From an uncultured Oscillospiraceae bacterium (lineage in GTDB: Bacteria; Bacillota; Clostridia; Oscillospirales; Oscillospiraceae), in contig CANRHF010000081.1 in assembly GCA_947630345.1 (NCBI GenBank), positions 1 to 8,549 on the forward strand: a stretch of 8,549 nt of DNA, given 5' to 3'. The stretch's first letter is position 1. Each line of letters starts with the position of its first letter. Made by a program: the position numbers and the translations under genes. The notes beneath the pieces are model-generated. The model searched no databases. It was given only the letters and a program-made list of their open reading frames with translations, and had not been told where the DNA came from. Below, piece by piece: positions 1-7,104 of this stretch.

Positions 1-1946
1 GCTCCGCCCGGTCCACCAACACCGGCAAGAGCATGACCATGCAGATGAAGCAGGGCTTCTCCCCCATCGAGCAGTACACCCGGAAGGGCCAGGGCGCCTG
101 GACCGACGTGTACGCCATGGCCGCCACGATTTACTACTGCCTCACCGGCGTCACGCCGCCCTCCTCCGCCGAGCGGCTGGAGGAAGACCCCATCCGTATG
201 CCCAACGAGCTGGGCGCCGGTCTGACACAAGCGCAGGAGCAGGCGCTGCTCCACGCCATGGCGGTGCAGCCCGGAGACCGGACCCGCTCCATGGAGGAAT
301 TCGCCCGGGATCTGTTCCGGGAGGAGCCGCCCAAGCAGGAGGCCTACATTTCCGCCCCGCCGGTTCCGGAACCAGTCCAGCCACCGGTCCAGCCCCCGAT
401 GTCCCAGCAGCCCCAGTGGCGGCCGGTTTCCCAGCAGCCGCAGCAGCCGCCGGTTTCTCAGCAGCCTCAGCAGCCGCCGGTTTCCCAGCAGACCCAGCAG
501 ATTTCGCCCAGCCAGCAGAGCTACCAGCAGTATACCCAGCAGCAGACCTCTTCCCAGCCGGTCTACCTGCCCCCGAAAACGGGCTTTGAAGCGCTGAAGG
601 AAAAGATCCAGACCTGGTGCACGCTCCACGACATGACGCCGAAAAAGATCGGCATCATCGGCTTAATCGCCGCCACGGCGGTGGTGGTGCTGGTGTTGAT
701 CATCACAGGGCTGTCCGGGCGGCGGGATGATTCGCCCTCCGCCGGCTACGTTCCCAATGACCACACCGCCTCTACCAACGCCCCCACCGCCCGGCCCACG
801 CTGCCCAACAAGCCCGCCGCCACCACCGAGGACACCGAGGACACGACGCCGGAAACCATCCTGGTGGACGACTACGAGGTGCAGATCATTGACGAGAACA
901 ACGCCACCATCGTGGGCTTTGTGGGCGACGAGATCGGCGACATGCCCAGCGAGGCCGACGGCGTGCCCATCACCGCCATTGGCGACTATGCCTTTGCCGG
1001 GCGGGAAGGGACAAAGACCCGGGAGGATATCGGCCTTCCCGTCCATCTGAAAACGATCGGGGACAACGCCTTCCGAAACTGCTCTACCCTGCGCATGGTC
1101 TATTGCTTTTCGAATGTCACGGTGGGCGAATCGGTCTTCTTCGATACCGGCCTTCGCTGCGTGATTCTGTACGACGACAACGCCAAGATCCTCAATCCTG
1201 ACGCGCTGGATGACATCGTGCGGATATTTGAGCGGAACGTCTCCACCGACTTTGATTCGAATATCAATGTGGACACCTACTGCATGGTCGATAAGATCAT
1301 TTACGGCATGGATTTCGACAGGTCCGAGGCCATCGTGATGGACTTCCCCTCCGGCCTTTCCACCTTCGAGCTGCCGGATAAGATCATCGACAGAACCGGC
1401 AAGGAGCGGGAAGTCCTGTGGATCGAGAAGGGGTCCATGAAAAAGGTCGGGAAATGGGTAGAGATCGGCCTGCCCGCCAACTGCCTCTTTGACCCGTCCC
1501 TCTATGAAAGCCATCCCGATACCTTCTACGCCCTGGAGTCCGAGACCATCGCGGAGGACTGGATCTACCTCATGCAGGCGGTGGAGACTATGAATGATTG
1601 GCGGGGCAGCGGTTCGCCGAAGCTCCGGCCCGATGTCGACCTCACCTGGGCAGCCAACACCATGGCCGTGATTGGATACACCGGCGGCGACGTGGCAGAA
1701 GGTGTCACCTGGACCGACATGGTGGAAATCTTCCGCCCGGATGGGTTCGAGTTCGGCACCTGCGCCTATGGCAGCGTGTCCTTCTCCCGTCTGTTGGAGG
1801 AGCTGGCCACGGACGAATACGCCGGACCCATTCCTTCGGAGGACAGCGCCACCTACGCCGGGCAGATCTATGACAGCGTCGGCTTGGCCCACTATCTGGA
1901 CGAGGATGGAGATCCGTTCTGGATCGTCCTTCTGGTGATCGATTAA
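1..1946 (+). CDS. Receptor-like Ser/Thr protein kinase, C-terminal part (5'-truncated), with LRR-like and possible CAP-like ectodomain
   Basis: The reading frame is open from the window edge (codons begin at base 3), so the start and most of the kinase domain lie outside; the ATG at 33 is internal. The first residues align with the region just after DFG in the downstream kinase: both continue through KQG(F/Y)SP(I/V)EQY, WTDVY and YYCLTGVTPP, which form the end of the activation segment and the C-lobe. After the kinase (to about base 330) comes a Pro/Gln-rich linker (about 345-570), then a hydrophobic helix at about 648-713 preceded by Lys-Lys, so the kinase is cytoplasmic and the rest external. 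The ectodomain has a Thr/Pro-rich stalk, then a segment (about 864-1190) with ITAIGDYAF and LKTIGDNAFRNCSTL, typical of BspA-type LRR_5 repeats. The last 115 residues (about 1596-1943) resemble a degenerate CAP/SCP domain (RPDG; a terminal FWIVLLV strand). Kinase assignment is firm, LRR likely, CAP tentative. It probably shares an operon with the next gene. Confidence 0.88.
   Translation, partial: SARSTNTGKSMTMQMKQGFSPIEQYTRKGQGAWTDVYAMAATIYYCLTGVTPPSSAERLEEDPIRMPNELGAGLTQAQEQALLHAMAVQPGDRTRSMEEFARDLFREEPPKQEAYISAPPVPEPVQPPVQPPMSQQPQWRPVSQQPQQPPVSQQPQQPPVSQQTQQISPSQQSYQQYTQQQTSSQPVYLPPKTGFEALKEKIQTWCTLHDMTPKKIGIIGLIAATAVVVLVLIITGLSGRRDDSPSAGYVPNDHTASTNAPTARPTLPNKPAATTEDTEDTTPETILVDDYEVQIIDENNATIVGFVGDEIGDMPSEADGVPITAIGDYAFAGREGTKTREDIGLPVHLKTIGDNAFRNCSTLRMVYCFSNVTVGESVFFDTGLRCVILYDDNAKILNPDALDDIVRIFERNVSTDFDSNINVDTYCMVDKIIYGMDFDRSEAIVMDFPSGLSTFELPDKIIDRTGKEREVLWIEKGSMKKVGKWVEIGLPANCLFDPSLYESHPDTFYALESETIAEDWIYLMQAVETMNDWRGSGSPKLRPDVDLTWAANTMAVIGYTGGDVAEGVTWTDMVEIFRPDGFEFGTCAYGSVSFSRLLEELATDEYAGPIPSEDSATYAGQIYDSVGLAHYLDEDGDPFWIVLLVID
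423..503 (+). repeat. Three tandem 27-bp units coding for a Pro/Gln-rich linker
   Basis: Three consecutive 27-nt units (423-449, 450-476, 477-503) each encode a nonapeptide of the form PVSQQPQQP; the third is diverged at its 3' end. The first two differ at only two third-codon positions. They lie in the flexible cytoplasmic linker between kinase domain and membrane helix. In-frame tandem repeats of this size can change copy number by slippage and so change linker length. Further Gln-rich, less regular sequence follows to about 555. Confidence 0.85.
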
Positions 1947-1955
1947 CGCGGATAT

Positions 1956-1960
1956 AGGAG
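1956..1960 (+). promoter_or_regulatory. Ribosome binding site of the second kinase gene
   Basis: AGGAG lies 10 nt before the ATG at 1971, in the 24-nt gap after the stop codon of the upstream kinase gene. The gap is too short for a convincing separate promoter plus terminator, which supports co-transcription of the two genes. Confidence 0.8.
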
Positions 1961-1970
1961 TGATCGCCCT

Positions 1971-4900
1971 ATGGATAAACACTATTGTCCCTATTGCATG
2001 ACCCCCGTCGTCCCCGGGGAGCCGTGCCCCAACTGCGGCCTCACCGGCGGCAGTTACACCTCCCAGCCCCATCAGCTGCCCGCCGGTACCATCCTCGCCG
2101 ACCGGTACCTGCTGGGCCGGGTCCTGGGAGAGGGCGGCTTCGGCATCACCTACATCGGCTGCGATACCCGGCTGGAGCTGCGGGTCGCGGTCAAGGAATA
2201 CTACCCGGTGAACCATGTGTCCCGGAACTGCCGGGCGTCCAACGCCGTGAACTGCTTCACCGGCATCGCCGGGCAGGGCTACGAAAAGGGCCGGGAGCGG
2301 TTCATCCGGGAGGCCCGGACCATGGCCCGGATGGATAAGACCCCCCAGATCGTGGCCGTCCGGGACTATTTCCAGGAGAACAACACCGCCTACATCGTCA
2401 TGGAATATGTGGACGGCACCACCTTCAAGGAGCTGGTGGCCCAGAAGGGTGGGAAGATCCCCGCCGCCGAGCTGCTGAGCATGGTGGAACCCCTGTTCGG
2501 CGCCCTGGAATCCATGCACGCCCTGGGCCTGATCCACCGGGATATCAGCCCCGACAATTTGATGCTGGAAAACGGCATGGTCCGCCTGCTGGACTTCGGG
2601 TGCGCCCGGGAGTCCGCCGCCAAGGGCAGCGAGACCATGACCATCGTCCTCAAGCAGGGCTACTCCCCGGTGGAGCAGTACCAGCACAAGGGCCAGGGGC
2701 CCTGGACGGACGTCTACTCCCTGGCCGCCACCATGTACTACTGCCTCACCGGCGTCACCCCGCCTCAGGCCCTGGACCGGATCTGTGACGACGAGCTGGT
2801 TCCCCCCAGAAAGCTGGGCGCGGACCTGACGAAGGCCCAGGAGCTGAGCCTGCTCTTCGGCATGGGCTTGCAGCCCACCCGCCGGTTCCGCTCGGTACGG
2901 GAATTCTACGCCTCGCTGTACCAGGGCGTGCCGGTGCCGGTGAAGCCCCAGGTCCTCTACGGGCCGAACTACGCCCAGGAGGAGGTCAGCTCCGAAATTC
3001 CGCCGGTGGAGGAAAAGGATGAAAGATCCATTCCCGTTACCGCCCCGATGGAGGTCGCTCCTGAAAAAGCCTCCGTAACCACGCCCCAAGTGGAAGTCAC
3101 GCCGGAAGCGAAGGAGCAGCCTGCCCAGGTGGCTCCGGAGGAGGAAACTACGGAGGCGGAAGCGCCCGAGGAGCCGGAAGCCGAGGCGGAGACGCCCGAG
3201 GCCGGACCGGAGGAGACGGCCCCGGCGGAGATCACGCCGGAAACAACGGACTCCGGGGAGGAGGCCCCGGAGGACGCACCCTGGCACTTCCCCCCGGTCT
3301 CGGAGAAGCCCGCCTCTCCGGCGGCGGTGAAAAAATCCAAGAAAAAGATCTGGATCCCCGTGGCGGCAGCCTGCGGCCTAGTGGCGATTCTGGCGGCGTC
3401 CATACCGCTGATGCTGCGGCAGGGCAGCCCCGATCCCACCGTGCCCAGCGGCACCGGGTCCACCGTTCAGTCCACCGAACCTGCCCAGCCGGAAGTCCAT
3501 ATCCTGCGGCTCAACGGCAGCTGCAACCAGGCCTTCTCCGAGGCGCTGACAGACAGCTCCGTGGATGAGATCGTGCTGGAATCGGACAGCTGGATCAGTT
3601 TTATGGCGGGCGCTGTGGAGATCAACAAGCCGGTCCTCATCGAGGAGGGCGCCGGCGTCAACCTCGCCACCAACAACGTGACCGTGGCCCCGGGCGCCAC
3701 CCTGACCGTCCAGGGGTACCTACAGGTGCGGGACCTGACCGTCCAGGGCAATGTGGAGATCTCCGGCATGGGCAGTCTGGATGTGCTGCGGCGGGCCGAT
3801 GTGAACGGCGGCCAGGTCCATGTAAAGTCCTGGATGAATGCCTCCGGATTGCTGGCAGTCTCCGGCGGCGGCCAGGTATTCGTTGAAGACAACGGGGGTA
3901 TGAACGCGGGCTGCTACCTGCTGGAAAGGGAGGATTCCATCGTCGCCCAGGAGGACTTCGGCGGTCTGGACTTTGACCTTCCCAACGTCGCCATCGTGAA
4001 CGAGGAGGCGCTGTTTGCCGACGCCGTCCATGTGAATAATTATCAGGAGCTGAAAAGCGCGGCAGACGCCGGCGCCAAGGCCATCGTGATCGACGGCAGC
4101 GTTACCGTCTCCGACAATTTCCCCTTCGGCCCCGACGCCGCCCTGATGATCTCCCCGGAGGGAGCGCTGATCCTGGAATCTTACGACACGACCGTCGGCG
4201 CCGCCACGCTGATCAATCGCGGCACCCTGGCCGGTCCGGTGTGCGCCCAGTGCTTCATCAACTACGGCAAAGCCGAGGCCAGCATCTATCCGGCACAGCT
4301 CCGGGGCGACGAGCGGCAGCTCTTTATGAATCTGGGCAATGCCGACGTCCACGGCATGCTCTATTGCGGGCCGGTGTATAACCTGGGCGTGGTGCGGTAC
4401 ACCGCGGAAAGCGAACGCTACAGCTCGGTGCAGGAACCCTTCTTCTGCGGCTTTTTCCTGAACGGCCGAAGCGCGCGGCTGGAAGTGGACGCCGGAAGGA
4501 CCTTTGAGCTGGGCGATTACCTGGGCAACAGCGGCACCATTTTGGTCCGGGAGGGCGGCGCCTTCAACAACTACGGCCGAATCGAGGAGGTCTCCGAATC
4601 CGCGTCTATCGATCTGTCCGGCACCCTGCAAAACGACGGATACATGGGCCTCACCAGCAGCAACTTCCGGATGCGGGATGGCGGCTCCGTCAATGGCAGC
4701 GGCGTCTTCTACATCCATAACGCCGATGGCGGCGCGCTGACCCAGGACAACCGCGTCACCTGCCGCACCTACCTGGAAAAGAACCGCCATGGCGAAGGTC
4801 CGGATCAGGAGGCCACCACCCTGGAGCAGCTCCGCGCGATCCTGGACGAGGGCAGCGCCGGCTGCGCCGTCATCCCCGAAGGGGCCGTCATCCAGGTCCC

Positions 4901-5765
4901 GGAGGATCTTCAGGCGTATATGCCCATCATCGTCCGCGGGGAGCTCCATATGGCCCCCGGCACCACGCTGTCCCTGTCCAGCGCCTCGTTGGCTGTCGAG
5001 AGCGGCCTGCTGGAGGTGGACCGGTTGGAGGCGCATGACGCCTCCCAGCTGGTCGTCGATGCGGGCGCCAACATCCTTTTCCAGCCCGGCGGCCTGCTGC
5101 GGATCGAGAGCAGCTGCGGAAACTTCATGCAATGCGGCTTGGATCTGAACGGCGCGTCGGTAGAGCTGGAGGGCGAGGCCACAATCTTCCTAGCGGACCA
5201 GACGCGCAACTGCGGCGACCACCTGACGCTGAGCAACCATGCTGAAGCCTACATCGACTTTCTTCAGGACTTTTCTCAGGCGTCCCAGGTGCAGGTAGAG
5301 AACCGCTCCCGTCTGGATGTTTTCGGGGGCACCTCTCTGTCCAGCGGGGCCTCCCTGACGCTCCGCGATGCCCATATGCACAACGCGGGCTACTTCTACA
5401 TGGATAACTCCACGTCTCTGGTGCTGGAGGGAGAGGACGCGAACCTCTACTCCGCCATGGGCAACCTGGGGCTGGACGCCGGTTCCAGCATCGAGATCCG
5501 CGACGGCTATCTGGAGATGTGGGCTTGGGGCGAGCAGACCAAGGAGATCCACGCCGATATCGTGAACGACGGCACCTTCCGCGTCGCCACCACCAATCTG
5601 GGCGGCCATGTGGTCAACCGGGGCGAGATGCAGATCGCGGGGACCACCATTGTGCGGGTTTCCGGTACCCTGGAGAACCTCGGCGTGATCTACATCGAGG
5701 ACGACAGTTCCGCCCTGCTCAACGATGGCGGCGCCATCTCCGGCTCCGCGCCGGTCCGGCGGTAA
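1971..5765 (+). CDS. Receptor-like Ser/Thr protein kinase with N-terminal zinc ribbon and large beta-solenoid ectodomain
   Basis: 1264 residues, complete. Residues 6-22 hold a zinc ribbon (C6-x2-C9, C19-x2-C22). The kinase domain (about 45-315) shows the glycine loop GEGGFG (53-58), the ATP-anchoring Lys75 in VAVKEYYP, Glu114 in helix C, the catalytic loop HRDISPDN (Asp191, Asn196) and DFG at 208-210, so it should be active. SPVEQ (232-236) stands where APE is usual, and the catalytic-loop Lys two residues after Asp191 is Ser193. A highly acidic Pro/Glu/Ala/Thr linker (about 335-450) leads to KKSKKK and a membrane helix at about 460-482, placing the kinase inside. The outer part (about 510-1264) is rich in short strands, Gly, Asn and repeated N-x-G turns, as in right-handed beta-helix surface proteins. 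I see three copies of one module, beginning near bases 3492, 4032 and 4812. There is no PASTA domain and no LPxTG anchor. The target and ligand are unknown. The start is set by AGGAG at 1956. Confidence 0.92.
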   Translation: MDKHYCPYCMTPVVPGEPCPNCGLTGGSYTSQPHQLPAGTILADRYLLGRVLGEGGFGITYIGCDTRLELRVAVKEYYPVNHVSRNCRASNAVNCFTGIAGQGYEKGRERFIREARTMARMDKTPQIVAVRDYFQENNTAYIVMEYVDGTTFKELVAQKGGKIPAAELLSMVEPLFGALESMHALGLIHRDISPDNLMLENGMVRLLDFGCARESAAKGSETMTIVLKQGYSPVEQYQHKGQGPWTDVYSLAATMYYCLTGVTPPQALDRICDDELVPPRKLGADLTKAQELSLLFGMGLQPTRRFRSVREFYASLYQGVPVPVKPQVLYGPNYAQEEVSSEIPPVEEKDERSIPVTAPMEVAPEKASVTTPQVEVTPEAKEQPAQVAPEEETTEAEAPEEPEAEAETPEAGPEETAPAEITPETTDSGEEAPEDAPWHFPPVSEKPASPAAVKKSKKKIWIPVAAACGLVAILAASIPLMLRQGSPDPTVPSGTGSTVQSTEPAQPEVHILRLNGSCNQAFSEALTDSSVDEIVLESDSWISFMAGAVEINKPVLIEEGAGVNLATNNVTVAPGATLTVQGYLQVRDLTVQGNVEISGMGSLDVLRRADVNGGQVHVKSWMNASGLLAVSGGGQVFVEDNGGMNAGCYLLEREDSIVAQEDFGGLDFDLPNVAIVNEEALFADAVHVNNYQELKSAADAGAKAIVIDGSVTVSDNFPFGPDAALMISPEGALILESYDTTVGAATLINRGTLAGPVCAQCFINYGKAEASIYPAQLRGDERQLFMNLGNADVHGMLYCGPVYNLGVVRYTAESERYSSVQEPFFCGFFLNGRSARLEVDAGRTFELGDYLGNSGTILVREGGAFNNYGRIEEVSESASIDLSGTLQNDGYMGLTSSNFRMRDGGSVNGSGVFYIHNADGGALTQDNRVTCRTYLEKNRHGEGPDQEATTLEQLRAILDEGSAGCAVIPEGAVIQVPEDLQAYMPIIVRGELHMAPGTTLSLSSASLAVESGLLEVDRLEAHDASQLVVDAGANILFQPGGLLRIESSCGNFMQCGLDLNGASVELEGEATIFLADQTRNCGDHLTLSNHAEAYIDFLQDFSQASQVQVENRSRLDVFGGTSLSSGASLTLRDAHMHNAGYFYMDNSTSLVLEGEDANLYSAMGNLGLDAGSSIEIRDGYLEMWAWGEQTKEIHADIVNDGTFRVATTNLGGHVVNRGEMQIAGTTIVRVSGTLENLGVIYIEDDSSALLNDGGAISGSAPVRR

Positions 5766-5783
5766 AAAAGTTCTAAATTTTAA

Positions 5784-5807
5784 GGGCCCTGCCATTCGGC
5801 AGGGCCC
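5784..5807. terminator. Bidirectional intrinsic terminator between convergent genes
   Basis: A perfect 10-bp stem, GGGCCCTGCC (5784-5793) against GGCAGGGCCC (5798-5807), closes a 4-nt ATTC loop. It lies 18 nt after the kinase stop and 18 nt from the stop of the minus-strand gene. Both flanks are A+T-rich (AATATTTTATAA on the right, TTCTAAATTTTAA on the left), so it can serve both strands, although neither T-tract is uninterrupted. Confidence 0.88.
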
Positions 5808-5825
5808 CAATATTTTATAAACCGG

Positions 5826-6917
5826 TCAGCGGACGTCCTCGTAGAGAATGTCGATCACCTTTTCCATCCGCTCGCTCATGCTCTCGTCCCCGGTGGCGGT
5901 AAGGGCGTAGAGCACCAGCCAGTCAAAGGCGTTCCGGGGATCCAACTCCGGCATCCCGCAGTCGCTGAGCATGGCGTTGACGCTCCACCAGTGGCCGTCC
6001 AGCCGGTTTTCCAGGGTCATGTAATCCTCGTCCAGCTCAGAGTACTCCCCGCCCACGGAGTTCTCCGTGATGATGTAGAGCAGGAGCAGCAGCTTCCGGG
6101 GCACCTCCTGCCGCCGGGCCATGATATTTTTCAGGGAGGTAGCGTTGGGCCAGTTCCGCTTGATCAGCTTCTGGATGGGGGAATACCCCTGCCGGTCGGC
6201 GCCGGAGGGCATGTGCATGGGCAGGTACACGCTCATCACCCGCTCCAGGGAGTAAAATTCCTCCTGGGCGCCGTTGCTGGAGTCCGGCTGGGTGAGGCAG
6301 TGCATATACTGCTCAAAATAGTAGTACGCCCGGAGGTGGTAGGAGCCGAAATAGCGCAGATTCTCCTGGTAAAACCGCCGCAGGTCCGCCTCCGTCTCCG
6401 CCCCCTCGAACAGCAGCCGGATCCGGTGGGTCACTTCGGAGTCCGTCTCCCTGGCCGTGGCCGGGACCGGCGGCATGGACCGGTACAGCTCCTGGGCCTC
6501 GTGATAGCCCCGGCCGCTGCGCAGGCACCAAGCATAGACCAGGTCCCGGCCGTTGCGGTAGTTGATCCCGTAGTCGGTACACATGCCCAGAAGCTGGCTG
6601 ACCTGGTCCTCGCTCAGGTCCAGGGCGAAGGCCACCCGGTACACATCCTCCCGGGTGCTGGGCTTATAGGCGCTGGAGAGCCAGTTGCTCACCTTCCGCT
6701 TGGCCGATTCCATGGGCGTTCCGCTCTCCGCGAACAGTGACGCCACCCGCAGGCTCAGATCGGGATGGGGATACATCTCCCGCAGGACATCGCCAAAACG
6801 CCGCAGGGGGATCTGCTGGTCCCGCAGATACTCCGCCGCCTTCGCCGGGGTCATGCTCCCCGAGCGGATGCGCCTGTACTCGTCCTCCGATGTTCTGGTA
6901 AATGAGCTTGCCAACAA
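5826..6917 (-). CDS. Uncharacterised cytoplasmic protein with HTH-like N-terminal half
   Basis: I cannot assign a function. The protein has 363 residues if translation begins at the TTG at 6917. Residues about 70-112 have the layout of an XRE-like helix-turn-helix region: KRKVSNWLSS, a turn with KPSTRED, then VYRVAFALDLSEDQVSQLL, matching the pattern 'WL.G...P.RE.v...a.aLgLs.ee...lL'. INYRNGRDLVYAWCL follows (about 118-132), a combination I associate with uncharacterised clostridial regulator-like proteins. The rest is predicted helical, rich in Tyr, Leu and charged residues, with no signal peptide or membrane helix. An upstream ATG at 6986 is in frame, but it lies upstream of the predicted transcription start, has no SD, and would add an Arg/Gly-rich stretch. 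The TTG has AAGGAG 7 nt upstream, so I prefer it. The gene is convergent with the kinase genes and has its own promoter; a link to them is not shown. Confidence 0.8.
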   Translation of the reverse strand: MLASSFTRTSEDEYRRIRSGSMTPAKAAEYLRDQQIPLRRFGDVLREMYPHPDLSLRVASLFAESGTPMESAKRKVSNWLSSAYKPSTREDVYRVAFALDLSEDQVSQLLGMCTDYGINYRNGRDLVYAWCLRSGRGYHEAQELYRSMPPVPATARETDSEVTHRIRLLFEGAETEADLRRFYQENLRYFGSYHLRAYYYFEQYMHCLTQPDSSNGAQEEFYSLERVMSVYLPMHMPSGADRQGYSPIQKLIKRNWPNATSLKNIMARRQEVPRKLLLLLYIITENSVGGEYSELDEDYMTLENRLDGHWWSVNAMLSDCGMPELDPRNAFDWLVLYALTATGDESMSERMEKVIDILYEDVR

Positions 6918-6924
6918 CGATCCG

Positions 6925-6930
6925 CTCCTT
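6925..6930 (-). promoter_or_regulatory. Ribosome binding site that sets a TTG start
   Basis: On the minus strand AAGGAG is followed by a 7-nt spacer (CGGATCG) and TTG at 6917-6915; a second TTG follows directly. This is the only good SD/start pair near the 5' end of the gene. The ATGs at 6986 and 6974 have no SD, and the ATG at 6854 has only a GGGGAG placed 1 nt away. Confidence 0.75.
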
Positions 6931-6988
6931 CCCCCAGTGCCTACCCGCCCCCGGCGGCGGACTGGCTCGCGCATTTGTTTACACATCC

Positions 6989-7017
6989 ATTATAGAAGGA
7001 TTGTACCGAAAAAGCAA
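6989..7017 (-). promoter_or_regulatory. Sigma-A type promoter of the HTH-like gene
   Basis: The minus strand carries TTGCTT (7017-7012), a spacer of exactly 17 nt, and a perfect TATAAT (6994-6989). Transcription should begin near 6982, giving a leader of about 65 nt before the TTG start. The predicted start site lies inside the 5' end of the longest open frame, so the ATG at 6986 would not be in the mRNA. Confidence 0.8.
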
Positions 7018-7028
7018 GATTTTAGGGG

Positions 7029-7057
7029 AAAAAAATGGGGCGGATAAAAAATCCGCC
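7029..7057 (-). terminator. Intrinsic terminator of the HU gene
   Basis: On the minus strand GGCGGAT (7057-7051) pairs with ATCCGCC (7045-7039) around a TTTTT loop, followed after 3 nt by seven T (7035-7029). It lies about 50 nt after the HU stop codon. It separates HU from the promoter of the next minus-strand gene, so the two are independent units. A weaker CCACC/GGTGG hairpin (7082-7099) lies between it and the stop codon. Confidence 0.85.
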
Positions 7058-7104
7058 GCATTTTTATACAGTTCCGCCATACCACCCGGGGGCCGGTGGC
7101 GGGA

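Noticed and set aside
663..3287. Long minus-strand open frame of 874 codons opposite the kinase genes
   Set aside because: It is an antisense shadow of GC-rich coding sequence. The plus strand carries unmistakable kinase motifs, and the antisense translation is low-complexity Gly/Val/His-rich.
3720..5132. Minus-strand open frame of 470 codons opposite the beta-solenoid ectodomain
   Set aside because: Antisense shadow caused by codon bias; no SD or family similarity.
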